Shown: positions 30,225-43,100 of the stretch, piece after piece
How positions within the stretch are numbered: position 1 is the first letter of the stretch
Layout: every line of letters starts with the position of its first letter
DNA from: Dendrophyllia cribrosa
Taxonomy: Eukaryota; Cnidaria; Anthozoa; Scleractinia; Dendrophylliidae
DNA length: 64,000 bases
Direction of reading: 5' to 3'
Assembly: GCA_024195265.1 (NCBI GenBank)
Contig: JAJLRJ010000006.1
Coordinates: 1,928,501-1,992,500, forward strand
The notes under the pieces: model-generated
The model's database searches: none
Told to the model about the DNA's origin: nothing
Seen by the model: the letters and a program-made list of their open reading frames with translations, nothing else
Program-made: the position numbers and the translations under genes

Positions 30225-30290
30225 GTGATATCACCTAATTTTAGCCGACTCGGCCTATGGCCTTGTCGGCTAAGAATTAGGCGATATCAC
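30225..30290. repeat. Hairpin, 66 bp
   Basis: GTGATATCACCTAATTTTAG mirrors CTAAGAATTAGGCGATATCAC around GGCCTATGGCC. Probably a small palindromic insert inside the TIR element. Confidence 0.6.
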
Positions 30291-30683
30291 GCGCACTTTC
30301 ACGCTATAATAGTTAAATATATATATATACCTGGATTTTTGAAAACAATATCGCCCTAAGTAAGCATTTGTGAGCGTTCTTGGCCTTGTTTTTCATATAA
30401 AAATATAAAGTATAATAGACTGTTGCTAGTTTTTTTTCTCTTGCTCTCGCTTCCTTTCCCTCTTCTCTCTCTTCTCTATGATTTTCGGGCTGATCAGGCT
30501 CATAAAATGTGCCTTTGATAAAAGGATGTATTAGTAAACAGACAAGGGCAATTGTAAGAAAAAATACTGCAGCCGGACAATGTACTTCTTGTGAGAAAGA
30601 AAACAAGGTAAGAATCAACTAGTTTTGATCACTGACCTTACACTGTTACATGTACAATTGTAATTGATTGCTCTACCTTTGAT

Positions 30684-30788
30684 CTGGACTTTCCCTTGGG
30701 TGCTTTTTCCAGCCCAAACTGACTAAATCCGGGCGTTGGAACCTCCATAGATCCGTCCGAGTCCGAGTCAGCAATTTCCTCTACATTC
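30684..30788 (-). CDS. Candidate internal exon, unknown product
   Basis: The minus strand has an acceptor-like CCCATAG before 30788, then NVEEIADSDSDGSMEVPTPG and FSQFGLEKAPKGKSRSK, and a donor AAAG|GTAGAG. It is in phase 0 with the next exon upstream. The protein is acidic and Ser/Lys-rich with no known domain. A third exon after an acceptor near 30600 would encode a possible membrane-spanning stretch, but its phase does not fit clearly. Confidence 0.35.
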
Positions 30789-30893
30789 TATGGGAACATC
30801 ACAAGTATGTCAGTTTTCTGTCAAGTGATAAACCTTTTTACTTGCGAAAATAAATAACTCAAGAGAAATTTTAACAAGAAAAAAAACCCACCG

Positions 30894-31069
30894 TTGCATC
30901 TTCAATGGATGCCTCTAAGGCTTTTTTTGATGGCTTTGTCTTCGTCTTCAGCCTGAAAACGTCGCCACCAGTCATCTTTCAGGGGACTTTTTGCCTTAAC
31001 TACAACTGCAGAGGATGCACGACTCGCAGAGGGCAACTGGTCTTCAGGAGCTTTGCTTGTAGAATTCAT
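30894..31069 (-). pseudogene. Candidate first exon, frameshifted, unknown product
   Basis: It starts MNSTSKAPEDQLPSASRASS at 31069 and includes KSPLKDDWWRRFQAEDEDKA. A run of seven A near 30920 appears to hold one base too many: the following bases read as LEASIEDAT in the next frame and end at a donor ACG|GTGGGT. The frame is also open upstream to 31147. Not recognised; possibly part of an autonomous element's protein or a captured host exon. Confidence 0.35.
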
Positions 31070-31776
31070 AACAAAATCGAACTCGAAAGGTAGAAAAGAG
31101 AGAGCTTGAAATCGCCTCCAAGTGAACTCACTAAACTCAATTAGCAATACTTTAAATAGACAACTCGTATTTGTTAACTGTTAGGCTGATGCCTTTTTTG
31201 GTAGTCACGTCCCTAACAAACTTAAGAATGTTTTGGATCATGTTCCGAATTTTTTTTCTATCACCTGAAGATCATTTCCGATTATTTACCTTGTGTTATA
31301 AACAAAAATCCCTGTTAAAACCTTTCGGTGCCAACCTTGTCATCATATATGTATATATATTTTTTTCAATTTCAATTTTATTTTCATTTTTATATTTTTC
31401 ATTTCATTTTGTTTTTTTTCACTTTGTTAATTTTTTAATTTAATTTTTTTTAATTTTTTTTAATCTGGAGTCCAGAGTCCAGAGTCCAGGGTCCAGGGTC
31501 CAGGGTCCAGTCCAGGTTTTAGACTATGCCAATGCTTACAAAATACAGTTGACAATAATTAAATAAATCCCTTGATAGTAGCTTAATTGACAAGATATTA
31601 ATCAATCAATGACTTTATTTAAGTGTCAATATAATATCTAGCCGAAGGTGAAACCCTCTTCTAATACAATGTAGGGACACTAAAATAAGACTAATTCCAA
31701 AATAACAATATACAAAAGCAAATAGCCTAGATAAACATTAACAGTAAAATAATACAGTTATTTACAATAAAATGAT

Positions 31777-32105
31777 ATGGTTATTTACAGTAAGATTATC
31801 CTGAACCTAAAGAACATTCAAACTGCCAGAGACAATCTTACAAAAAGGGAAAGGTTAGCTATACATAATTTTAAGTGTAACGACAAAGTAATTAGGATTC
31901 AGGACAAGGGCTTGTGTTTTGTTATCCTTAGCAAGGATGAATATGGAAATACTATGTTCACTCAACTTAATGATGATTTGCATTATCAATGACAAAGTAG
32001 ATAGTGATCCTACGCCCAAACATTTTGAAAAGGTGCGAAACTGGAGTCATAAGTGGCTCAGTGAAAAACAGACAAGCGATGAGATTGTCACGTGGGTTAC
32101 CAATT
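31777..32105 (+). pseudogene. Penelope RT fragment, N-terminal part
   Basis: LTKRERLAIHNFKCNDKVIR and DKGLCFVILSKDEYGNTMF correspond to the fingers region of Penelope RTs (compare the DKGGAVVVWRTDLY region of insertion 1). A frameshift near 31985 leads to HFEKVRNWSHKWLSEKQTSD. It ends near 32110 where an opposite-strand fragment begins. Confidence 0.55.
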
Positions 32106-32109
32106 TAGA

Positions 32110-32480
32110 ACCAAAATCGAAGGTGACAGGTTGAGAAGTGTGTATACTGAAAGGTCTTGCTTGGTTTGAAATAAGTTCGTATGTCCAAGATTTGCAGAGT
32201 TGAAAAATGGGGTCCTTTAAAGACCTCTGTATCAAGGAAAACAGCTTTTGTTGATGACAATTCGAATGTAAATTTTATTGTAGGATGGAAAGCGTTTGCA
32301 AAGTCGAAGAAATTTCAGACTTCTAAGGCTGGTATATCCCACAGCAAAAAAATGTCATCAATAAGTCTCTTCCAGGCAAACGGTTTGATGCCGTGTGTTT
32401 GTATGAAAGGTTTTTCAGTGAATTTGAAAGAATTTTCTTCCAGTATGAGTCGCATTAATTCCCTTAGGTTATAGCGGGAA
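32110..32480 (-). pseudogene. Penelope RT fragment, palm part, opposite strand
   Basis: Read on the minus strand: LRELMRLILEENSFKFTEKP, FIQTHG, then IKPFAWKRLIDDIFLLWDIP (the xIDD box), a stop, and FANAFHPTIKFTFELSSTKA, VFLDTEV. The order matches Penelope RT, with about 30 residues around motif B deleted. It meets the plus-strand fragment head-on at about 32110. Confidence 0.6.
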
Positions 32481-32740
32481 TCCACCGTAGGAAAAAAGAT
32501 GGCGGCTGTTCATTTTACCACAATACCTTGCGGACCTAACACAGCACATAAGGCACAAAGAAAGCCAAATTTTTACAATATTTGTTCCAGTACTAAGGAC
32601 AATGTATATACTAGGTTAGAGGATTTTATAACTTTTCTTTACATTTTTATGAACGTTGTTAAGGTTTTTGTGCGCTAATAGAATAATGGGTAAATGTACC
32701 AGTCGCCATCTTTTTTCCTACCGAGGATTGGAAGATTTGA
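32479..32740. mobile_element. Possible MITE, about 260 bp
   Basis: CCGTAGGAAAAAAGATGGCG at the left mirrors CGCCATCTTTTTTCCTACCG near 32705-32724. No target duplication found. Confidence 0.4.
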
Positions 32741-33154
32741 CCCAGAGGAGGGACGACTGCCGTCCCACAACACCACGCAATCGCATTTCTGTCATGCCCT
32801 CAAAGATGGCACAGAATTTTCTAAGAAATACAGTGCAGTGAGGTGCCGGTTTCTTACTGTTCCGTTAGACGAAGTGGAGGTTAGATACCAGATTTGTACT
32901 TTTCAACTTGTTAATTTTTTGTTTTCTTTTTTGGAACAGTTGGCCGGCTTTTAACCCATTGACACCTGAGGATTTTTACGTTTTTGAGTGATTTTCTGCA
33001 TACACACGCCCCATAGGATTTCGTGACTTCATATTTGGAGTTACCATTGAAAGTGCTGCTGTTCTAAAACACTGAAGGCTCGAGTTTACTGGAAACGTCA
33101 TTGTGACATTGGCATTTCGCTTCGTTCATTCTCAATAAAGACTTCAATACAGTC

Positions 33155-33229
33155 AAACCTGTACATGTATATAACGGTCACCCTTGGGAAATGGCCGTTA
33201 TATACAGGGTGACCGCTATATACAGGTTT
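33155..33229. mobile_element. Palindromic mini-element, 75 bp
   Basis: AAACCTGTACATGTATATAA...GGTCACCC mirrors GGGTGACCGCTATATACAGGTTT. This is a pair of DNA-transposon-like ends almost back to back. Confidence 0.5.
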
Positions 33230-34290
33230 CCTTTAAACTCTACTGGAAGTTAATGAGTAACGTTTTTATGTGGAAATAATCACTCAATTTACATTTTATT
33301 GACAATGACAATTAACAGCAATGTCCAAAGTACGAAAAAGGCCCCTTAAATGTGTGTGGTTATAAAAAGTGACAGGCTTAGCACAAATTGTGCTTGTCGC
33401 TAAAAGCATTTTAGCCCAGCTATAGAATAGGTCTACCCCAAGTAATTGCCTGACACATTTTTCTTTTAAGATCAAAATAAAGATATTTTAAACAGGCCAA
33501 CCGGCCCCGTTGTTCTAAACGTCGTCGATTCTTTGATTTTAGGAAAAATCTCTAGCTGTGATACGGTTAGGAAGAATTTACGCTTTCCAGAGCCGTTTAG
33601 AATACAGTATGGCATATTACAATGGAATTTGTTTTGGCTCACTTTTAAAGTGTTGCAAGATCAGTAGTAGCTGCGTAAGTAGGAATAAGTTGCTACTTAG
33701 GAACAGTTCATTTCTCAGTCCTTAATGTGAGCGCAAGTCTGCGGTTAGCATAACTTGCGAGATAGGTTTCTTCATCACAGCTAATAAAGTCTAAGATATA
33801 TTAATCTTTTGCGATAGTCATGGTCTATATTGGCAGGAATGATGGCATCTTGCAGAAAATCTAAGTGAAGTTAATGCAACGGCTACCAGCCCTTTATCTG
33901 TTTAGATTTCTTGCTTTGCGCGCACGCTCGTGCATGATGTAGCATGGCGTTGCAATACGAATTGCGTGCGCAGTAAAGATGCGCATAAACAATTAGTGCG
34001 AACGTCCTTAAAGAGCATATGACACGAAATTTTTTTCTTCGGTTTCTTGTAGTTCAATATGTATAAAAAACGATTTCATGCTTTTACAGTGCTTGAATTT
34101 TCTAAAAAGCCTTTTTTTCGCCTTCAAAATACGCGCTTTTCAGCCTAAAAAGTGTCCCGGAGACTGGGATCTAGTTTAGCCCACGCGACGCAATTATGAC
34201 GTCAGTTCGTGTACATCGGCCATGTGAGTTCTATAACAAATGTTGACCTCAAATCCTCAATGTTGAGCGATTTGAAGGATTCGTCGACGT
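33230..34290. other. No gene recognised
   Basis: Intergenic-looking sequence; a TGACGTCA (CRE-like) octamer lies at 34197-34204. No clear repeat partner in the window. Confidence 0.35.
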
Positions 34291-34295
34291 AGGAA

Positions 34296-34614
34296 TTGAC
34301 TGAAGGCTACATGGAAGAAGAAGAGAAACCAGGAGCCAGGAGAAGAAGTGTAGGTTGTTATTGGCGAGATCGAACGAATAATACGAAGAAGAACCGGTCG
34401 CTTACTCTGGGTGTTCATGTAAACAGTGCTGGAAAACCTTTGCAGGCACCCTCGAGGTTTTTGTTTTCAAAAGAATACCACTACTACTCGCTTTCGATGG
34501 CTCAGTCGAAACAATATGCTAAATTCCGTACTGAGAAACACAACAGTCTTGTTTTCGTGGCTCAGGGATAAAAATGGAAAGCCACACCGGCAATGAGGAG
34601 CGAGTGAATATGGG
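34296..34614 (+). other. Possible gene 5' end (low support)
   Basis: An open frame at 34296-34571 (MTEGYMEEEEKPGARRRSVG...) has no recognised domain. Just after it, AAAAATGG at about 34573 starts MESHTGNEERVNMG, followed by a donor G|GTGAGT. The CRE-like octamer 100 bp upstream would suit a promoter. I could not identify later exons. Confidence 0.2.
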
Positions 34615-37100
34615 TGAGTAACACTAACAACAAAAATGAATACAGATCTCTAAAACACTGTTACATTTCAACCATAAGCTAGAAATACATTTGTATTTTA
34701 TGAAATAAATTAACCCATTACTCTGTACTAAAATATAAGCTTTGTCTCAAATTTGCATTTCACATGGTTTTTCTTTTCTTATTTCTGTTGTTTTCGGTAC
34801 TTGGGGATAGTTTTAAAAAAAATGTGCTATAAAGCTGGATCTCTCTCTCTCTCTTATATCACTATTTTCCCTAAGTAAATTCCCTATTGTTGTTGAAAAA
34901 AATAATTATTATTTTAGCCGAGTTCCACATAATATTCCCTGCATAAGGCCTGGGGCTTATATGCCACCAACAATAATTTGAACATGTAGACACAAAGGTG
35001 GCAAATGATAGTTATACATATACCAATTATTATTTATTGTGCTAACCCTATCCAGCTTATTAAATGTTGAAACAAAGAGTTGTTTTGATTGAGGAAAGTT
35101 GTATGATTGAAACTCTGACTTATTTGTGCTATTAGCCTTATTTTCATCTTGCCTGTTGGAAATGAAGATTTCTCAGAGCAGCTTGTAACATGGTTGTTTT
35201 CGAATACTTGGGCTGGGACAAAACTAGACCCATACCATCTTTTATACAGTGTACATGTATATGCCACTGACCATTATAATAATTCAATTTTAAGATTGAA
35301 AGCTACTCATCGCATGGCCTGGGTATTCCACTGCATAAGCAAGAGAACAGCATGGCCTTTACACCAGGCTGAAGTGAAAGTTTTGCTTGATATGTACATG
35401 TAAATGACAATAAATAAATAAAAATCACCTTTTTATCACCCAGATACTTCTTATTTCATCAGAATAAAAAAAAAGAACACTCGACCTTTGGGGGACAGGG
35501 GAGTAAACCATTATGATATGAGGACATTTCACAAAACAGATGAGAAATACAGATTAGTGTTTTCTTCTATGGGACACTGCTCGAAGACAAGCATGATATC
35601 TAAGGTTTATTTCCTGGGGATAGGGGTTTGGTACTACCAAGGGCGTTTGAATAAAAAATAACCCATCAGGAGTTATTCTGATACCTTTTAGGGTTTTAAG
35701 CCAGAAAATATGCTGACAGGAAATATGCTTAGGGGTAAAACATGATGTGAGCCAAACTCACAAAACAGCTCTCTCGTACCTTTTAGGGGTTCCCTTCAAA
35801 ATTTCTAATGATCACTACTGTCCATTTTATGTGGGAGCCCCCCACCCTATAGGGTATATGTCTGGCCAATTCTTAGTTAGAATCCATGGGTACTCCTGAC
35901 CATCATGCATTACAAGATATATAGGTTACGGTAAGTGTGGCCCCAGCGGTTATGGAGTTTGAGCATCATCTTTAGCTTTGCAATGTGGTGTCATGAGTAT
36001 TGTGAGAATGCGTGGAGTAATTGGCATGAAAAATGGAAACCTTTTAGGGTTAATGGTGCCCAAGTAAGTATAAGACAAACTCATATAGCTATTTGTCCAT
36101 TTAAAGCACCCTGTAATCTTTTCTAAATATCCCTTTCTGCTATTGGTGTACTTGCAACACTGTGACTGCTGTTGTGGACACAAAACCATTAACCAAAATA
36201 CTCTGAAAACCATTTTGAAGGATAATATAAAGATGCACACTCAAGATTTATACTTGTTAGTACTTTTAATACTATAAAGATTAGGACCTACAGTGTACTC
36301 CTTTGCAGCTGTAGACAACTAGATTGGACACAACTGTTATAAAAAATATACAGATTTAGGCAAGGTACAATAATTTTAATAGGAAAGAGAATTGTTTGAA
36401 ATCCCTATACTAATGGAAGTATCTTCTGAACCAGAATATTTTCTGCAGACAAATGAAGGAAATAATTCTGAAAAGCACCTTGTTTAGTCTAATTAAATAA
36501 ATTATGGCAGTGTATACTGTTTTTGTCATACTATATTTAAGAAGGTTTTCGATTTATATAACGAGTATAAACAAGATGCATGCTCTTTGGGTTTTTTATT
36601 ATTTTTTAGTCTGAACCAGACCCAACATGATTAAACCAGATCTAGAAAGAATCCTCATAATTCAACACTGCACCTTCGCTAAAATTATCTCATTTCCAAG
36701 CGGGCTTCTTCGTTTGTGGATCCTACGTGAGATGGTCTGAGATAGCGATCAAAGTGTGCATGCCAAGTCGCCGCGAGTCGAGCTTTTAAGAAGCAGTGTG
36801 GCATGTGATTGCTCTCGGATTCGAAGAAGTCTGTACGGTTTTGTTAGAGAAATCGAATTCAGTTTACTATACCTGTCGGATAGGAAGAAAAGTAATGCAC
36901 TGTTTGGTCCGAAGTTATGAATTGCTAGGGCAAATTGTCTTTTTAGGCGCTCAAGCCAAGCATTTTTTTCCAGTCTTTCGGTCTTTCCTCTCTTTCCGCC
37001 ATGTTTGTTTTCAATGTGGTGTACACGTTTTTAGGTAGTAAGTTCGTGTTCCAGTACACTAAAGGAAAAATCAGCTACAATATCTTCACTTAAACCATCA
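34615..37100. other. No gene recognised before the satellite
   Basis: AT-rich sequence with a short CT microsatellite near 34845. The open frames at 35149-35403 and 36796-37038 have no recognisable domain and are probably chance. Confidence 0.35.
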
Positions 37101-40100
37101 CCAATCATAACTACACGTCATCCAACATCACTGTACGTCACCCAATGTCGCTAGACATCATCTAACATCACTATTCGTCATCCAATGTCGCTAGACATCA
37201 TACAGCATCACTAGGCATCATACAGCATCACTAGGCATCATCTAACGTAACTAGACATCATCTAACGTAACTAGACATTATCCAACATCACTAGGCATAA
37301 TACAGCATCACTAGGCATCATCTAACGTAACTAGACATCATCCAACATCACTATGCATCATACAGCATCACTAGGCATCATCTAACGTAACTAGGCATCA
37401 TCTAACGTAACTAGACATCATCCAACATCACTATGCATCATACAGCATCACTAGGCATCATCTACCGTAACTAGACATCATCCAACATCACTAGTCATCA
37501 TACAGCATCACTAGGCATCATCTAACGTAACTAGACATCATCCAACATCACTAAGCATCATACAGCATCACTAGGCATAATCTAACGTAACTAGACATCA
37601 TCTAACATCACTAGACATTATCCAACATCACTAGGCATAATACAGCATCACTAGGCATCATCTAACGTAACTAGACATCATCCAACATCACTAGGCATCA
37701 TACAGCATCACTAGGCATCATCTAACGTAACTAGACATCATCTAACATCACTAGACATTATCCAACATCACTAGGCATAATACAGCATCACTAGGCATCA
37801 TCTAACGTAACTAGACATCATCCAACATCACTAGGCATCATACAGCATCACTAGGCATCATCTAACGTAACTAGACATCATCCAACATCACTAGGCATCA
37901 TACAGCATCACTAGGCATCATCTAACGTAACTAGACATCATCTAACATCACTAGACATTATCCAACATCACTAGGCATAATACAGCATCACTAGGCATCA
38001 TCTACCGTAACTAGACATCATCCAACATCACTAGTCATCATACAGCATCACTAGGCATCATCTAACGTAACTAGACATCATCCAACATCACTAGGCATCA
38101 TACAGCATCACTAGGCATCATCTAACGTAACTAGACATCATCCAACATCACTAGGCATCATACAGCATCACTAGGCATCATCTAACGTAACTAGACATCA
38201 TCCAACATCACTAGGCATAATACAGCATCACTAGGCATCATCTAACGTAACTAGACATCATCCAACATCACTAGGCATCATACAGCATCACTAGGCATCA
38301 TCTAACGTAACTAGACATCATCCAACATCACTAGGCATCATACAGCATCACTAGGCATCATCTAACGTAACTAGACATCATCCAACATCACTAGGCATCA
38401 TACAGCATCACTAGGCATCATCTAACGTAACTAGACATCATCCAACATCACTAGGCATCATACAGCATCACTAGGCATCATCTAACGTAACTAGACATCA
38501 TCTAACATCACTAGACATTATCCAACATCACTAGGCATCATCTAACGTAACTAGACATCATCCAACATCACTAGGCATCATACAGCATCACTAGGCATCA
38601 TCTAACGTAACTAGACATCATCCAACATCACTAGACATCATACAGCATCACTAGGCATCATCTAACGTAACTAGACATCATCCAACATCACTATGCATCA
38701 TACAGCATCACTAGGCATCATCTAACGTAACTAGACATCATCCTACATCACTAGGCATCATACAGCATCACTAGGCATCATCTAACGTAACTAGACATCA
38801 TCCAACATCACTAGACATCATACAGCATCACTAGGCATCATCTAACGTAACTAGACATCATCCAACATCACTAGGCATCATGCAGCATCACTAGGCATCA
38901 TCTAACGTAACTAGACATCATCCAACATCACTAGGCATAATACAGCATCACTAGGCATCATCTAACGTAACTAGACATCATCTAACATCACTAGACATTA
39001 TCCAACATCACTAGGCATAATACAGCATCACTAGGCATCGTCTAACGTAACTAGACATCATCCAACATCACTATGCATCATACAGCATCACTAGACATCA
39101 TCTAACGTAACTAGACATCATCCAACATCACTAGGCATCATACAGCATCACTAGGCATCATCTAACGTAACTAGACATCATCCGACATCACTAGGCATCA
39201 TACAGCATCACTAGGCATCATCTAACGTAACTAGACATTATCCAACATCACTAGGCATAATACAGCATCACTAGGCATCATCTAACGTAACTAGACATCA
39301 TCCAACATCACTAGGCATCATACAGCATCACTAGGCATCATCTAACGTAACTAGACATCATCCAACATCACTAGGCATCATACAGCATCACTAGGCATCA
39401 TCTAACGTAACTAGACATCATCCAACATCACTAGGCATCATACAGCATCACTAGGCATCATCTAACGTAACTAGACATCATCCAACATCACTAGACATCA
39501 TACAGCATCACTAGGCATCATCTAACGTAACTAGACATCATCCAACATCACTATGCATCATACAGCATCACTAGGCATCATCTAACGTAACTAGGCATCA
39601 TCTAACGTAACTAGACATCATCCAACATCACTATGCATCATACAGCATCACTAGGCATCATCTACCGTAACTAGACATCATCCAACATCACTAGTCATCA
39701 TACAGCATCACTAGGCATCATCTAACGTAACTAGACATCATCCAACATCACTAAGCATCATACAGCATCACTAGGCATAATCTAACGTAACTAGACATCA
39801 TCTAACATCACTAGACATTATCCAACATCACTAGGCATAATACAGCATCACTAGGCATCATCTAACGTAACTAGACATCATCCAACATCACTAGGCATCA
39901 TACAGCATCACTAGGCATCATCTAACGTAACTAGACATCATCTAACATCACTAGACATTATCCAACATCACTAGGCATAATACAGCATCACTAGGCATCA
40001 TCTAACGTAACTAGACATCATCCAACATCACTAGGCATCATACAGCATCACTAGGCATCATCTAACGTAACTAGACATCATCCAACATCACTAGGCATCA

Positions 40101-43100
40101 TCTAACGTAACTAGACATCATCTAACATCACTAGACATTATCCAACATCACTAGGCATAATACAGCATCACTAGGCATCATCTAACGTAACTAGACATCA
40201 TCCAACATCACTAGGCATCATACAGCATCACTAGGCATCATCTAACGTAACTAGACATCATCCAACATCACTAGGCATCATCCAACATCACTAGGCATCA
40301 TACAGCATCACTAGGCATCATCTAACGTAACTAGACATCATCCAACATCACTAGGCATCATACAGCATCACTAGGCATCATCTAACGTAACTAGACATCA
40401 TCCAACATCACTAGGCATCATACAGCATCACTAGGCATCATCTAACGTAACTAGACATCATCTAACATCACTAGACATTATCCAACATCACTAGGCATCA
40501 TCTAACGTAACTAGACATCATCCAACATCACTAGGCATCATACAGCATCACTAGGCATCATCTAACGTAACTAGACATCATCCAACATCACTAGGCATCA
40601 TACAGCATCACTAGGCATCATCTAACGTAACTAGACATCATCTAACATCACTAGACATTATCCAACATCACTAGGCATAATACAGCATCACTAGGCATCA
40701 TCTAACGTAACTAGACATCATCCAACATCACTAGGCATCATACAGCATCACTAGGCATCATCTAACGTAACTAGACATCATCTAACATCACTAGACATTA
40801 TCCAACATCACTAGGCATAATACAGCATCACTAGGTATCATCTAACGTAACTAGACATCATCCAACATCACTAGGCATCATACAGCATCACTAGGCATCA
40901 TCTAACGTAACTAGACATCATCCAACATCACTAGGCATCATACAGCATCACTAGGCATCATCTAACGTAACTAGACATCATCCAACATCACTAGGCATCA
41001 TACAGCATCACTAGGCATCATCTAACGTAACTAGACATCATCTAACATCACTAGACATTATCCAACATCACTAGGCATAATACAGCATCACTAGGCATCA
41101 TCTAACGTAACTAGACATCATCCAACATCACTAGGCATCATACAGCATCACTAGGCATCATCTAACGTAACTAGACATCATCCAACATCACTAGGCATCA
41201 TACAGCATCACTAGGCATCATCTAACGTAACTAGACATCATCCAACATCACTAGGCATCATACAGCATCACTAGGCATCATCTAACGTAACTAGACATCA
41301 TCTAACATCACTAGACATTATCCAACATCACTAGGCATAATACAGCATCACTAGGCATCATCTAACGTAACTAGACATCATCCAACATCACTAGGCATCA
41401 TACAGCATCACTAGGCATCATCTAACGTAACTAGACATCATCCAACATCACTAGGCATCATACAGCATCACTAGGCATCATCTAACGTAACTAGACATCA
41501 TCCAACATCACTAGGCATCATACAGCATCACTAGGCATCATCTAACGTAACTAGACATCATCTAACATCACTAGACATTATCCAACATCACTAGGCATAA
41601 TACAGCATCACTAGGCATCATCTAACGTAACTAGACATCATCCAACATCACTAGGCATCATACAGCATCACTAGGCATCATCTAACGTAACTAGACATCA
41701 TCCAACATCACTAGGCATCATACAGCATCACTAGGCATCATCTAACGTAACTAGACATCATCCAACATCACTAGGCATCATACAGCATCACTAGGCATCA
41801 TCTAACGTAACTAGACATCATCCAACATCACTAGGCATCATACAGCATCACTAGGCATCATCTAACGTAACTAGACATCATCTAACATCACTAGACATTA
41901 TCCAACATCACTAGGCATCATCTAACGTAACTAGACATCATCCAACATCACTAGGCATCATACAGCATCACTAGGCATCATCTAACGTAACTAGACATCA
42001 TCCAACATCACTAGGCATCATACAGCATCACTAGGCATCATCTAACGTAACTAGACATCATCCAACATCACTAGGCATCATACAGCATCACTAGGCATCA
42101 TCTAACGTAACTAGACATCATCCAACATCACTAGGCATCATACAGCATCACTAGGCATCATCTAACGTAACTAGACATCATCCAACATTACTAGGCATCA
42201 TACAGCATCACTAGGCATCATCTAACGTAACTAGACATCATCCAACATCACTAGGCATCATACAGCATCACTAGGCTTCATCTAACGTAACTAGACATCA
42301 TCCAACATCACTAGGCATCATACAGCATCACTAGGCATCATCTAACGTAACTAGACATCATCCAACATCACTAGGCATCATACAGCATCACTAGGCATCA
42401 TCTAACGTAACTAGACATCATCTAACATCACTAGACATTATCCAACATCACTAGGCATAATACAGCATCACTAGGCATCATCTAACGTAACTAGACATCA
42501 TCCAACATCACTATGCATCATACAGCATCACTAGGCATCATCTAACGTAACTAGACATCATCCAACATCACTAGGCATCATACAGCATCACTAGGCATCA
42601 TCTAACGTAACTAGACATCATCCAACATCACTAGGCATCATACAGCATCACTAGGCATCATCTAACGTAACTAGACATTATCCAACATCACTAGGCATAA
42701 TACAACATCAGTAGGCATCATCTAACGTAACTAGACATCATCCAACATCACTAGGTATCATACAGCATCACTAGGCATCATCTAACGTAACTAGACATCA
42801 TCCAACATCACTAGGCATCATACAGCATCACTAGGCATCATCTAACGTAACTAGACATCATCCAACATCACTAGGCATCATACAGCATCACTAGGTATCA
42901 TCTAACGTAACTAGACATCATCCAACATCACTAGACATCATACAGCATCACTAGGCATCATCTAACGTAACTAGACATCATCCAACATCACTATGCATCA
43001 TACAGCATCACTAGGCATCATCTAACGTAACTAGACATCATCCTACATCACTAGGCATCATACAGCATCACTAGGCATCATCTAACGTAACTAGACATCA

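Larger units (their letters stand above)
29829..31531. mobile_element. TIR DNA element with GGACTCT subterminal repeats
   Basis: GCATCGTCTAAAACCTGGAC at the left mirrors the right end at about 31515-31531. ATGCTTACA at 29820-29828 and 31532-31540 is a 9-bp target duplication. Both ends carry repeated GGACTCT/GGACCCT units followed by long A- or T-rich tracts that are also roughly inverted. It contains candidate minus-strand exons but no recognised transposase. Confidence 0.65.

Noticed and set aside
30313..30618. Minus-strand 101-codon frame with a membrane-like segment as a stand-alone gene
   Set aside because: It could hold part of a third exon of the candidate spliced gene, but the phase after the acceptor near 30600 does not fit; on its own it has no support.
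32181..32474. Plus-strand 97-codon open frame as a gene
   Set aside because: The opposite strand encodes a clear Penelope RT palm segment with the IDD box, so the plus frame is a shadow.
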